From the NCBI RefSeq assembly GCF_021412585.1, contig NZ_JAKCMI010000022.1, forward strand, positions 1 through 64,000: a stretch of 64,000 nt of DNA. Reading direction: 5' to 3'. Source of the DNA: Halomonas alkalisoli (lineage in GTDB: Bacteria > Pseudomonadota > Gammaproteobacteria > Pseudomonadales > Halomonadaceae). The notes under the pieces were generated by a model. It did not search any database and was not told where the DNA came from. It worked only from the letters and a program-made list of their open reading frames with translations. Below, piece after piece: positions 9,658 through 18,462 of the stretch. The translations under genes and the position numbers were made by a program. The stretch's first letter is position 1. Every line of letters starts with the position of its first letter.

Positions 9658-11405
9658 GCCGGGACTCCTTGGTGGCGGTTGGTGGTGGCGGCAGCGGCCG
9701 CCAGGGGGTTGTCCAGCGGCAGGTAGAGGCGCGCCGGCTCGGCGAGGGTGGCCTCGTTGATGCCGCTCAGGTAGCAGAAGAAGTTGCCTTTGGCCTCCAG
9801 CCGGGTGGCAAGCAGGGCGTGGTCCAGGCAGTCGAGGTCGCCGTCGAGTCGTTCGCGCAATCCCTCGAGGTGGGCGCGCAGGTCGAACAGCAGGGTGGCT
9901 TCGTCGATCAGCCCGTCGGCCGCCAGGGCGCTGGTGACGGCGAAGGTGGAGTTGATCAGCAGGTAGTAGAGGAAATAGCGACGCTGGGTGGCCCGCGGCC
10001 AGTGGTTCTCCGGCGGACGCTCGAGGTGCGGATGCCGTTCGAGGAAGCGGTCACCCACGCCGCTGCCCTGGCAGTCGCGGTAGAACATGCCCACCGGCCA
10101 GCCATCGTCGAGCCGCAGCACGATGTTCTGCTGATGGGCCAGCAGCACGATGCCGTCCTCCACGGCCAGGCCGAAAAGGGGCGTCAGCACGCGCTCGCAG
10201 AAGGCGGCGAACCAGACACGCGCCACCCGGGGCAGCGGCTCGCCCAGGCCCTGGGCCCTGGCGCGTAGGCGCGACGCGAGCAGGGTCTGGTGGCCGGGGC
10301 CGAGAGGCTGCTGCGTCAGGGTGGCCAGTACCACCGCCTCGGCATCTTCCGCTCCTAGCAGCAGGTTCTCGCGCAGCACCACCAGGCTGGCGGGATCGAT
10401 GTCGCCGGCGGCATCGCGCCAGCCCAGCCAGGCCGGCTCCTGCATCACGGCGAAGCCGGGAAAACGCCGGGTGACGTCGAGTTCCCGCATCCAGCGGTCC
10501 AGGTGCAGGCCGCGCCGGACCTCCTTGACGCTGAGCAGGCGCAGCGAGTTGGTCAGGCGTGCCGACAGCGAGCCCTTGACCATCCAGGGGGCCCGGGGCG
10601 CGTAGAGCGAGCGGTGCGATGAGGTCGGCCACCACTCCGCGGCGCTGCTGCCCAGCCACTGCAGCCCGCCGCGCCGCTCCTGGGCCTGGACCCAGGGCCG
10701 GCGGCGCAGCTGCCGTGCCTGCCAAGGGTGCATGGGCAGGGCGGTGAAGCCGGCCGGCAGGCGTGCAGCGAGGTTCGCGGGCAGCAGGTCCAGGGCGAGG
10801 CCGGTGGCGCTGGTGCCGCGACTGGAGTCGCCGGCCGCGAGCTCCGGGGCCACCGCCCACCAGGCGAGTCCGAAGCGGGCGCGGTGCTCGGGGCAGTAGG
10901 CGCGGGCCTCGGCTTCGCTGAACGGGGCGCGGGACTTGGGGGCCGGGTGGAAGGCGTGGCCGGCCAGCAGGCCCTGCTCCGCCTCGGCGAAGGTCAGCGG
11001 GCCGCATTGCAGGTGGGCGAGATCCTCCCGGTCGTCGAGACTGGCCTGGGTATTGGCCCGGCTCTCCAGCACCCGCTCGCGGAAGGCGTCACGGGTGGCG
11101 GCATCGAGTGTGCCCACCAGGGCCGGCGTCGCCAGGATGCGTTCCAGGGCGGTGGCGAAGTCGACCGCTCTGGGAGCGCCCTCCTTGTGCCACAGGATGG
11201 GCCACTGGAAGCGGCATTCACCGCTGGCGCTGCGGTGGCGCAGTCGCAGCTGCAGTTCGCCGTCGTCGACGGGCAGGCGCGCTATCTCTCCATGAGCCGT
11301 ATTGTCGAGCCGCCAACCGCGGGTCTCGCGCAGCAGGGCATTGAAGAAGCAGCATGCGGCCGGGTCGACCTCGGGCAGGTGGGGAGCATCGGTAGCTATT
11401 GCCAT
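9654..11405 (-). CDS. iucA: NIS synthetase, type A (first aerobactin condensation)
   Basis: A 583-residue siderophore synthetase of the IucA/IucC superfamily that activates citrate as an adenylate and joins the first N6-acetyl-N6-hydroxylysine. Family marks are ALPMHPWQARQL, MVKGSLSARLTNSLRLLS, LAHQQNIVLRLDDGWPVG and YRDCQGSG. It is distinct from IucC and fits the type-A enzyme of iucABCD operons. AAGGAGG is 8 bases before ATG 11405. It is the first gene of the minus-strand operon, with a Fur-box-like site about 35 bases upstream. No diaminopropionate or diaminobutyrate genes are nearby, which argues for aerobactin rather than schizokinen or rhizobactin. Confidence 0.92.
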   Translation of the reverse strand: MAIATDAPHLPEVDPAACCFFNALLRETRGWRLDNTAHGEIARLPVDDGELQLRLRHRSASGECRFQWPILWHKEGAPRAVDFATALERILATPALVGTLDAATRDAFRERVLESRANTQASLDDREDLAHLQCGPLTFAEAEQGLLAGHAFHPAPKSRAPFSEAEARAYCPEHRARFGLAWWAVAPELAAGDSSRGTSATGLALDLLPANLAARLPAGFTALPMHPWQARQLRRRPWVQAQERRGGLQWLGSSAAEWWPTSSHRSLYAPRAPWMVKGSLSARLTNSLRLLSVKEVRRGLHLDRWMRELDVTRRFPGFAVMQEPAWLGWRDAAGDIDPASLVVLRENLLLGAEDAEAVVLATLTQQPLGPGHQTLLASRLRARAQGLGEPLPRVARVWFAAFCERVLTPLFGLAVEDGIVLLAHQQNIVLRLDDGWPVGMFYRDCQGSGVGDRFLERHPHLERPPENHWPRATQRRYFLYYLLINSTFAVTSALAADGLIDEATLLFDLRAHLEGLRERLDGDLDCLDHALLATRLEAKGNFFCYLSGINEATLAEPARLYLPLDNPLAAAAATTNRHQGVPA

Positions 11406-11440
11406 GGCGGCAACCTCCTTGTTGAAAATAATAAAGCTAA

Positions 11441-11455
11441 TGAGAATTCTTAACT
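11441..11455. promoter_or_regulatory. Fur-box-like site upstream of iucA
   Basis: TGAGAATTCTTAACT matches 10 of 14 positions of TGATAAT-N-ATTATCA, with a strong left half. It lies in the 97-bp gap between the exporter gene and iucA, about 35 bases before the iucA start. Confidence 0.55.
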
Positions 11456-11502
11456 TTTGTGAGTCGGTTGGGTTCCCTCCTGGCCCGGCATGCGGGCCTG
11501 AT

Positions 11503-12696
11503 TCAGTCGTGGGTGGTGACGCTTGAGGTTGCCGGCGTGGCCTGGAAGCGGCCCCGGGTCATGGGGACGAGCAGCAACAGGATGCAAGCGGCGGCGAGGG
11601 ACAGCGGCAGCAACCGGGAGGCGGCGACCAGGCTCACCGCCAGCGTCGCGGCGCCGTAGCCCAGGGTATGGGCCATGGCCAGCAGGCCGGCACTGGCGCC
11701 TGGGGCCTGGTGACGCGTGGCGGCGTCGGTATAGCCGGGCACGGCCAGGGCGGCGCCGACGCTGGCGATCACCACGCCCAGGCCGAACCCGGCCAGGCCG
11801 GCGGTCGTCGCCAGCAGGCCGTAGCCGGCCACCAGCCCCAGCGCCCCCAGGGCCAGCAGGGCGTAACCCGACAGCCGGTAGTGGCGCGTGATCCCCAGTT
11901 GCGTGGCCAGTGCGCCCAGGGCGCCGAGCGACAGCAGGATCCCCATCAGGTGGCCGGCCCGGGTGGCATCGATGGCGAGCCGGCCCTGGAGGGCCCCGGG
12001 CAGGGCCAGCTGCATCAGCGATACCGACATCGCCAGCAGCAGCGCGATGGCTAGGCAGGGCAGCAGGTCGAGGGCCCGTGGTGACCGTTGAACGGTCCGG
12101 CCGGCGGATGGCGGGACGCGGGGGGCCGGTACCCCCTGGAGCAGCAGCAGGGCCAGCGCGCCGCACAGCAGCATCACCACGAAGGGGGCATGGGCGGAGA
12201 GGCTAAGGCTGGCGGCAGCGACCAGTGGCCCCAGCAGCCGACCGCTGCTGAGGCCGGCGCTGATGGCGGCCAGCGCCTTGACCCGCTCCTCTCCGCCATG
12301 CAGGGCCAGCGACCACTGCTGGCAGGCCGGCACCATGCCCGAGACCGTCAGGCCATATAGCACCCGTGCCAGGGCCACCACGACCAGCAGGGCACCGTCG
12401 CTCAGCCAGCCACGAGCCGCTCCCCACAGGGCAAGGCCGATCAGGGCGAAGCTGATCACGTAGCCCAGCAGGGCCTGGATCACCACGCCTCGTGCGCCGT
12501 GGCGGTCGGCGACCCGCCCCCAGAAGGGGCTGCCCAGCAGGAACAGCATCGATCCCAGCAGGATCAAACCGGCCCACTGCGAGAGTGGCAGGCCGAAGCC
12601 TTCCACCAGCACCGGCAGTGCGACCAGCAGGCCGTTCTGGCCGAGGCCGAGCAGCGCCGCGCAGGCGCTGATTCGCCACAGGGGAGGAAGAGGCAT
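11503..12696 (-). CDS. Major facilitator superfamily transporter, probable siderophore exporter
   Basis: A 397-residue protein with about twelve hydrophobic segments. The MFS loop 2-3 motif is visible as GSPFWGRVADRHGARGV, and an ALARVLYGLTVSGMVPACQQW segment follows in the first half. There is no cofactor domain. The gene lies between iucA and iutA on the same strand and has its own Fur-box-like site upstream, so export of the apo-siderophore (the role of ShiF/IucE/AlcS-type proteins in other aerobactin clusters) is the best guess. Substrate is inferred from context only. AAGGAG is 7 bases before the ATG. Confidence 0.85.
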   Translation of the reverse strand: MPLPPLWRISACAALLGLGQNGLLVALPVLVEGFGLPLSQWAGLILLGSMLFLLGSPFWGRVADRHGARGVVIQALLGYVISFALIGLALWGAARGWLSDGALLVVVALARVLYGLTVSGMVPACQQWSLALHGGEERVKALAAISAGLSSGRLLGPLVAAASLSLSAHAPFVVMLLCGALALLLLQGVPAPRVPPSAGRTVQRSPRALDLLPCLAIALLLAMSVSLMQLALPGALQGRLAIDATRAGHLMGILLSLGALGALATQLGITRHYRLSGYALLALGALGLVAGYGLLATTAGLAGFGLGVVIASVGAALAVPGYTDAATRHQAPGASAGLLAMAHTLGYGAATLAVSLVAASRLLPLSLAAACILLLLVPMTRGRFQATPATSSVTTHD

Positions 12697-12720
12697 GGCC
12701 GGCTCCTTGGTAAATACAAG

Positions 12721-12735
12721 TGAGAATTGTTAGTA
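12721..12735. promoter_or_regulatory. Fur-box-like site upstream of the MFS exporter gene
   Basis: TGAGAATTGTTAGTA matches 10 of 14 defined Fur positions and lies 25 bases before the start at 12696. The left half is the same TGAGAAT as in the iucA site. Confidence 0.55.
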
Positions 12736-12801
12736 TTTAAGCAATTGCCGTCAAGGCGGGAAATGTTTCGGCTTGTGAAAGAGGGGGCGTGAGCGGTCAC
12801 G

Positions 12802-12828
12802 AAAAACGCCCACCACGAGGGTGGGCGT
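12802..12828 (-). terminator. Rho-independent terminator of iutA
   Basis: Read on the minus strand, a 9-bp stem (12828-12820 with 12814-12806) and 5-base loop are followed at once by a run of five T. It lies 36 bases after the iutA stop. Confidence 0.8.
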
Positions 12829-12863
12829 GAGGCGAACGCGTGGCATCGCGATGAAGGCGGGGG

Positions 12864-14960
12864 TCAGTAGTCCATCGACCAGGTCAGGCTGTAGGTACGC
12901 CCGCGGCCCTGGTAGTCGTAGAGGTACTCCGGGCCGTAGTAGGGCGAATAGAACATCGCCGCGCGCTGGCCCCAGACGGTGGAGTAGCTCTCGTCGAGCA
13001 GGTTCTGCACGCCGAGGCTGAACCTGCCGACGTCGGTCTGCCGGCTGAGCGCCAGGTCCAGGGTGGTATTGCCGTCGATCTCGCGATCGGCGTCATCCTT
13101 TAGATCGAAGGTGTGGTTGGCCTGCAGGCGCGCCGAACGAACCCGATCCGACCAGCCGATGAAGGCGGTGGCCGAGGAGAGCGAGGAGTCGCGGGCGTCG
13201 CGCTTCTCCCACTTGCCCGCGTCGTTTTCCCGCTCGGAGCGCACCAGGTGCAGGGTGCCGCCGGCTTCGAAGCCACTGTCGAAGTAGCGGGTGAGTGCGC
13301 CCTCGAAGCCGTAGTCGCGCTTGCTGTCGTCGATCACGTCGACGCTGAGGTCTCCGCTGTTGACCTCCAGGGCCTTGTCGGACCAGGAGTAGTAGGCCGC
13401 CGCCTGGGCCACCCAGTCCCCGCCCCGGTAGCGCCAGCCGAGCTCGACCTGATCGGTCTCGATGGCGGAGAGCGGGTTCTCGTCGACGCTGATGCCCGGC
13501 CGACCGTAGTACTTGGCCGGGTCGGGGAGTTCGAACCCCTGGCTGTAGCGCAGCCAGTTCTGGTGGCCGTTGCCGTAGTCGTAGAGCACGCTGGCGTTGA
13601 GCAGGGTGGCGTCGTAGTCGTTCTCGCCGCCGGGAATGCCGTTGAAGTCGTCGACCTCGACGTCGGAGTGCTGGCGACGGACGCCGGCCGAGAGCTTGAG
13701 GGCGTCGGTCGCCTGCCAGTTCGCCTGGGCGAAGGCGGCGAGGCTGTCGACCCGGTAACCGGGATAGCGCGGCGCGATGCTGGCCTGCTCCTGTACCAGG
13801 CCGCCGGTCGCATCGGACACGGCCTTGTCGAAGGTCATCTGGCTGGCATCGAAGCGTTCTCGGTCGAGGTCCAGGCCGTAGGTGAGACCGACGCTATCGG
13901 TCAAGCGAGCGTCGAACAGCGCCTTGAGGCCGCTGAGGTCGGTATTCTGTTGGGAGGCGCGGAATTCGGAGCCTCCGCTGACGGGGTAGGGGAAGGCCTG
14001 GAAGCTGGCCTCCTCCTGACGATGGAAGGCCTGCAGGTAGAAGTTCTGGCCCAGCAGGTCGCCGTGATGGTACTGCAGGTTGAGCATCTTGCGGTCGGTG
14101 GCCGGATCGCGGTCGGAGCGATAGCCGTCGCGGATCTGGGCATCCTCCAGGCTGGGGCTGTCGGCGGCGAGGTGCGGGAAGTAGACGCCACGGTCGCCCT
14201 CGTAGCCCGACCGGTAGAGCTGGGCGCCCAGTTCCAGGGTCTGATTGTCGTCCAGGCTGAAGGTGAGGTTGCCGAGCACGTCGATGCTGCGGTTGTCCTG
14301 CAGGTCGGTCTGGGCGATATCGGGGAAGATCTCGTCGCCGCGGCCGTCGAACTGGCGGCCGTTGTCCTGGAAGGCGGTGCCCAGGTAAGCCTGAACCCGC
14401 TCGTTGCCGCCGCTGACCGACTGCGCAATGCGCTTGTCGAGGTCGTCGCTGTCATTGAAGCCGGTAGTGATGCCGGCCTCGGTGCGCCAGTCCGGGCCGC
14501 CGGACCGGCCCTTGCGGGTGATGATGTTGATGATGCCGCCGGTGGCGCCGCCGCCATAGAGGCTGCTGGCCCCCGAGAGTACCTCGATGCGCTCGATGTT
14601 GAAGGGATCGATGGCGTCGAACTGGCGGGACAGGCCCCGGGAGCTGTTCATCGACACCCCGTCGATCAGCACCTGCACGCTGCGCCCACGCAGGTTCTGG
14701 CCATAGTTGGTGCGCCCCTGGGGGGCCATGTCGAGCCCGGGGACGAGCCTGCCCAGGGCGGTCTTGAGATCGGCGCCGGTTTCAATCTGCTGCTGCAGCT
14801 CCTCCTTCTCGAGTATCCATGCCGCACCGGGTATCTGGCTGATCTGGGTGGGGGTGCGTGACCCCACCACGACCATGGTTTCCTGCGGTTCCTGAGCGTG
14901 AAGGATCATGGTCGCCGAGCCGGCGGCCATGGCGAAACCGAGGGTCACTCGCTTCTTCAT
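12864..14960 (-). CDS. iutA: TonB-dependent ferric-aerobactin-type outer membrane receptor
   Basis: A 698-residue outer-membrane receptor. A signal peptide ending near HAQ is followed by a TonB box (ETMVVVG), then a plug domain with LVPGLDMAPQGRTNYGQNLRGR, VQVLIDGVSMNSSRGLSR and IERIEVLSGASSLYGGGATGGIINIITRKG. A long 22-strand-type barrel ends with an aromatic C-terminus (LTWSMDY). Length and plug wording match IutA (about 730 residues with signal). ATG 14960 has AAGGGA about 6 bases upstream; an upstream start at 15038 would add residues before the signal peptide and run into the Fur site. It would import the siderophore made by iucABCD, energised by the TonB2 operon. Confidence 0.93.
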   Translation of the reverse strand: MKKRVTLGFAMAAGSATMILHAQEPQETMVVVGSRTPTQISQIPGAAWILEKEELQQQIETGADLKTALGRLVPGLDMAPQGRTNYGQNLRGRSVQVLIDGVSMNSSRGLSRQFDAIDPFNIERIEVLSGASSLYGGGATGGIINIITRKGRSGGPDWRTEAGITTGFNDSDDLDKRIAQSVSGGNERVQAYLGTAFQDNGRQFDGRGDEIFPDIAQTDLQDNRSIDVLGNLTFSLDDNQTLELGAQLYRSGYEGDRGVYFPHLAADSPSLEDAQIRDGYRSDRDPATDRKMLNLQYHHGDLLGQNFYLQAFHRQEEASFQAFPYPVSGGSEFRASQQNTDLSGLKALFDARLTDSVGLTYGLDLDRERFDASQMTFDKAVSDATGGLVQEQASIAPRYPGYRVDSLAAFAQANWQATDALKLSAGVRRQHSDVEVDDFNGIPGGENDYDATLLNASVLYDYGNGHQNWLRYSQGFELPDPAKYYGRPGISVDENPLSAIETDQVELGWRYRGGDWVAQAAAYYSWSDKALEVNSGDLSVDVIDDSKRDYGFEGALTRYFDSGFEAGGTLHLVRSERENDAGKWEKRDARDSSLSSATAFIGWSDRVRSARLQANHTFDLKDDADREIDGNTTLDLALSRQTDVGRFSLGVQNLLDESYSTVWGQRAAMFYSPYYGPEYLYDYQGRGRTYSLTWSMDY

Positions 14961-15038
14961 GGGGGTTCCCTTGCCTGGAAGATGTGAATGGTTCTTGCTG
15001 AAAGTGGGCAAGCATAGCATTGCTAAATATAATATCAA

Positions 15039-15053
15039 TGATACTCATTCGTA
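15039..15053. promoter_or_regulatory. Fur-box-like site upstream of iutA
   Basis: TGATACTCATTCGTA matches 10 of 14 Fur positions within a wider AT-rich, ATCAATGATACTCATT-type stretch. It lies about 80 bases before the iutA start. Confidence 0.6.
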
Positions 15054-15168
15054 TTAATGGCAAGATCGGGGAGGGGCATCGCCGCCGATCGTGATGCGGT
15101 GGGGGCGCCAGTGTCGGCAGAGGGTCGACGCGACGGTCGGCCGGAGTTACAAGCGAATCAGCGTATTC

Positions 15169-16047
15169 TCAGGCCTCGGGGGCGGCAGCCAGGGCGGCTG
15201 CCAGAAGCTCGGCGAAGCGGCTCGCCGAGGGCAGGGCGCCGAAGCTCCACGCCGCTGGCAGCGTGATCAAGGTGTCGTCACGGACGCTGGACTGATGCTG
15301 CCACAATGCGCTGTGGCGGAGATTCTTCTCGACGCCGGTCGGGTAGGGCTCTATCACCACCAGCTGAGCATCGAGGGTGATCAGGCGCTCGAGGCCGACG
15401 AGACTGAAGCCCCAGGCGTTGGTCTGCTCCTGCCAAGCATTCTCCAGTTCAAGCCGTTCCAGTACCGCCTGGTATAGCGAGTGCTCGCCAAAGACGCGCA
15501 CGTGCCGATCGTCCATGAACTGGATGATCAATAGTGGCGGGATGCCCTGGGGCAATCCTTGGCGTAGCGACTCGATATGCGCTGCGGTCTCCTCGACCAG
15601 CGATTCGGCAGCAGCGGGGCGCCCGGTCACCTCTCCAAGTGCGTGTGTCAGGGCCACCGCTCCATCCCAGGCCTCATGTTCCCCTGTGTAGAGGCTGAAG
15701 GTGTCGACGTCACCGACTTGACTCAAACGAGGGGCCAGGTGGGTGAACATGGATGAGATGAGGATATGCGACGGGTCGAGCTGGGCCAGTAGCTCCAGGT
15801 TGGGCTGGGAGCGTAGCCCGAGATCGATCACCCGGTCTGCCAGGCGAGGCTGACCGACCCAGTCGTGATAGGCGCCGACCTGGGCCACGCCGCGAGGCGG
15901 CGCCTCGAGTGCCATCAATGTTTCGGCCAGGGTCCAGTCGAGCGTGGCCAGGCCACCGCTATCGCTGGCCATTGCCGGAGTGGTTGCCAGCCATAGCAAG
16001 GCGAGCAGGGCGGTCAGGCGTGGGGCTTGGTAAGGTAATACGAGCAT
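15169..16047 (-). CDS. fhuD: Periplasmic siderophore-binding protein, FhuD type
   Basis: A 292-residue substrate-binding protein (helical-backbone, class III). The signal peptide spans roughly residues 1-28 (hydrophobic core, then TTPAMAS). Typical features follow: LDWTLAETLMALEAPPRGVA, a GLRSQPNLELLAQLDPSHILIS segment, and WGFSLVGLERLITLDAQLVVIEP. FhuD carries ferric hydroxamates from IutA to FhuB. ATG 16047 is preferred over a TTG six codons upstream. It lies far from fhuB/fhuC, but its promoter region carries a Fur-box-like site, so the parts would be coregulated. Confidence 0.87.
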   Translation of the reverse strand: MLVLPYQAPRLTALLALLWLATTPAMASDSGGLATLDWTLAETLMALEAPPRGVAQVGAYHDWVGQPRLADRVIDLGLRSQPNLELLAQLDPSHILISSMFTHLAPRLSQVGDVDTFSLYTGEHEAWDGAVALTHALGEVTGRPAAAESLVEETAAHIESLRQGLPQGIPPLLIIQFMDDRHVRVFGEHSLYQAVLERLELENAWQEQTNAWGFSLVGLERLITLDAQLVVIEPYPTGVEKNLRHSALWQHQSSVRDDTLITLPAAWSFGALPSASRFAELLAAALAAAPEA

Positions 16048-16141
16048 TGGATAGTCTCGAGGCAAGGTTCATGGCAACTGACAGGCCAGCTCGATGGCTT
16101 CTACCCGAGCGGCGAGGTCGCCATGATGGGATATATTTAAA

Positions 16142-16156
16142 TGAGACGTATTATCG
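16142..16156. promoter_or_regulatory. Fur-box-like site, fhuD-side promoter
   Basis: TGAGACGTATTATCG matches 10 of 14 Fur positions, with a nearly perfect right half. It lies about 95 bases upstream of fhuD in the divergent gap. Confidence 0.55.
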
Positions 16157-16219
16157 TATACTGTTCGAGCTGTCCAATCCTTCTTCCTGTGCGCCGAGGG
16201 CATGTCGTCTTGTCATGAT

Positions 16220-16234
16220 TGATAATTGTTTTCA
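16220..16234. promoter_or_regulatory. Fur box upstream of the TonB2 operon
   Basis: TGATAATTGTTTTCA matches 12 of 14 Fur positions and lies about 85 bases before the first gene of the plus-strand operon. It shares 14 of 15 bases with the fhuB site at 2613-2627. Confidence 0.75.
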
Positions 16235-16318
16235 TTGTTGGCATGGTTTGGCCGCTTGCCTTCCGGGCCAGCCACTCGTCCAATCAACGAATCGTATGAA
16301 CTTCAAGGGAGTCCGGTC

Positions 16319-17092
16319 GTGGTGACGTTTCGACATCCGCTCATGCTTGGCATGGCCCTCGGCCTCCTGGTGGCTGCCCCGGTGACACTCGCGGAGGCGT
16401 TGCTGGAGGAGGCGGGTAGCGCCCAGCGCAGCCAGGCCGAGCTGCAGTCGCACATCGACGCCGCCGATGATGAGGCGCGGGCCATGCTCGAGGAGTTGCG
16501 TGAACTGGAGCGTGCCGAGCTTCGCCTGGTGCGCGAGAACGCCGAGCTCGCCCCGCGACTCGAGCGCCAGGCCGAGGCCCTGGATCGACGCGAGGCGGCG
16601 TTGGATACCCTGGCCGATACCCGCGAGGCCTTGCCGAAGCTGCAGGAACGCCTGGTCGAGCGGTTGGCGCAGTGGGTCGACAACGACATGCCCTTCCTGA
16701 GCCAGGAGCGTCAGGCTCGGGTCGCCAGCCTGCGCTCCCATGCCAGCGAGCTTTCCACCGCCGAGCGCTGGGAGCGGGTGGTCGAGGCCTGGCGCACCGA
16801 GCTGGAGTACGGACGCGACATCGATGCCTGGCGCGGCTATCTCGGTGAAGGAGAGTCCCGCCGCGAGGTTGACTACCTGCGCCTGGGGCGCCTGGGCTTG
16901 TACTATCTCAGCCCGGACGGCCGCGCCGGTGGGGTGTGGCAGGCCGATGCGGGCAGTTGGGTAGCACTCGACGAGCCACAGCGCCGCGAAGTCCGCAATG
17001 GCCTGCGCATGGCGCGTGATCGCCGGGCCCCCGAGCTCCTCACGCTGCCGATTTCGCAGCCGCTGGAACGGACCGGGGAGGAGGACGCATGA
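16319..17092 (+). CDS. DUF3450 periplasmic protein of the TonB2 system
   Basis: A 257-residue protein with an N-terminal signal peptide (HPLMLGMALGLLVAAPVTLAEA) followed by a long Glu/Arg/Leu-rich coiled coil (about residues 28-115) and a mixed C-terminal domain with YGRDIDAWRGYLGEGESRREVDYLRLGRLGLYYLS, which is the DUF3450 pattern. I chose GTG 16319 because CAAGGGA at 16304-16310 lies 8 bases before it; an in-frame ATG at 16226 is further upstream but overlaps the Fur box and has no ribosome site. It is the first gene of the operon and overlaps the next by 4 bases. DUF3450 genes regularly precede ttpC-exbB-exbD-tonB sets in marine gammaproteobacteria; a structural periplasmic role is inferred. 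Confidence 0.85.
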   Translation: MVTFRHPLMLGMALGLLVAAPVTLAEALLEEAGSAQRSQAELQSHIDAADDEARAMLEELRELERAELRLVRENAELAPRLERQAEALDRREAALDTLADTREALPKLQERLVERLAQWVDNDMPFLSQERQARVASLRSHASELSTAERWERVVEAWRTELEYGRDIDAWRGYLGEGESRREVDYLRLGRLGLYYLSPDGRAGGVWQADAGSWVALDEPQRREVRNGLRMARDRRAPELLTLPISQPLERTGEEDA

Positions 17093-18462
17093 GTCTGTCA
17101 CGTTTCACGGTCGGGCTGCTGCTGGCGGTGTTGATGAGTGTTTCTCCTGGCCTCCAGGCCCAGATCGAGCCGTTGAGTTCTCTACGTGCCGAGCGAGAGG
17201 CCGCCGAGGCTCATGACCGGGCGCGGCTGGCCGAGCTGCTCGAGGATCGCGGCGCCCTGGAAGCCGCCCTCGAGGAGGCTCGCGCCGCACACGATCAGGC
17301 CGAAACCCGCAACGCCGAACTGCAGGCCGAGGCGCAGGCATCGAGCGAGCGGCAGGCCGAACTCGATGCCCGCCAGCAGGAGCAGGGCGACGATCTCGAG
17401 GCGATACTGGCCTCGCTCGTCCGGCACAGCGGCGAACTGCGTGACGACCTGGCCGAAAGCTGGCTGACGCTGGGAGGTGCCGGCCTTCCCCCGCGGCTGG
17501 AGGATGCCGAGGTGCTCGAGCTCGAACATCTCGAGGCCTTTGCCGAGAGCCTGGTGGCATTGACGGTTGATACGGCTCGCGTGGTGCGCTTCGAGTCGCC
17601 GGTGGCGGCGGCCAGCGGCGAGATCATCCCGCGGCAGGTCATCCGGCTGGGCGATTTTGCCGCCTTCACCGACGACCATCTGCTGCGCCGTGGCGCCGAC
17701 GATGGTGTGTTGTCGGTGGTCGAGCGCACGCCGCGGGAAGTGGCTGCCAGCCTGGCGGACTTCCATGCCGGTGAATCGCGCTCGCTGGCGCTGGATCCGA
17801 CACGCGGCCAGGTGATGGCGGCGTTGGCCCAGCGACCGAGCCTGGTTGAGCGCTTCCATCAGGGAGGCGCGGTGGGCTACGTGGTGGTGGGGCTCGGTGC
17901 CATTGGCCTGCTGGTGGCGCTGCTGCAATATGCCTACCTGCTGAAGGTGAGCCTGGCCATGCGCCGCCAGCTGCGCGACTTGACCGCCCTGCGTGGGGAC
18001 AATCCGCTGGGGCGCGTGCTGCAGCGTTTCCGCAAGCTGCAGGATGACCCCGTTCCGGAGGCGCTGGAAGCGCGGCTCGACGAGGCGGTGCTGGCCGAGC
18101 TGCCGAAGCTGGAACGCGGTCAGCCATTGGTCAAGCTGCTGGCGGCGGTGGCGCCGCTGCTGGGCCTGCTGGGCACCGTGACCGGTATGATCGTGACCTT
18201 CCAGGCGATTACCGTGTTCGGCACCGGCGATCCGCAGCTGATGGCCGGCGGTATCAGCCAGGCGCTGGTAACCACGGTATTGGGATTGATCACCGCCGTG
18301 CCGCTGCTGTTCGCCCATACGGCGCTTGCCGGTCGCAGCCGACACCTGGCCGGGCTGGTGGAAGGGCAGGCGAGTGCCGCCCTGGCCGAGCAGCTCGAGC
18401 ACCGCCCGCATGGGCCCGATGGCGTCTCCGGGAGCGCGCGTCGCGATGCCGCACTGGCTTGA
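17089..18462 (+). CDS. ttpC: TtpC-like MotA/TolQ/ExbB proton channel family protein
   Basis: A 457-residue protein. A signal peptide (first about 24 residues) is followed by a periplasmic coiled coil (about 30-105), a second periplasmic domain, a membrane segment near 260-285 (GYVVVGLGAIGLLVALLQYAY), then a cytoplasmic stretch and the MotA/TolQ/ExbB pair of membrane helices (LVKLLAAVAPLLGLLGTVTG; ALVTTVLGLITAVPLL). This is TtpC, the extra component needed with ExbB2, ExbD2 and TonB2 in Vibrio. It overlaps the DUF3450 gene by 4 bases and the following exbB by 17 bases. Confidence 0.9.
   Translation: MSLSRFTVGLLLAVLMSVSPGLQAQIEPLSSLRAEREAAEAHDRARLAELLEDRGALEAALEEARAAHDQAETRNAELQAEAQASSERQAELDARQQEQGDDLEAILASLVRHSGELRDDLAESWLTLGGAGLPPRLEDAEVLELEHLEAFAESLVALTVDTARVVRFESPVAAASGEIIPRQVIRLGDFAAFTDDHLLRRGADDGVLSVVERTPREVAASLADFHAGESRSLALDPTRGQVMAALAQRPSLVERFHQGGAVGYVVVGLGAIGLLVALLQYAYLLKVSLAMRRQLRDLTALRGDNPLGRVLQRFRKLQDDPVPEALEARLDEAVLAELPKLERGQPLVKLLAAVAPLLGLLGTVTGMIVTFQAITVFGTGDPQLMAGGISQALVTTVLGLITAVPLLFAHTALAGRSRHLAGLVEGQASAALAEQLEHRPHGPDGVSGSARRDAALA

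Noticed and set aside
13113..14861. A long open frame of 582 codons on the plus strand, antisense to iutA
   Set aside because: It lies wholly inside a well-supported receptor gene, is Val/Ala/Gly-rich without domain motifs, and mirrors the codon bias of the other strand in a GC-rich genome.
16226..16318. ATG at 16226 as start of the DUF3450 gene
   Set aside because: It lies inside the best Fur box, lacks a ribosome site and would put 31 non-signal residues before the signal peptide; GTG 16319 has CAAGGGA at proper distance.
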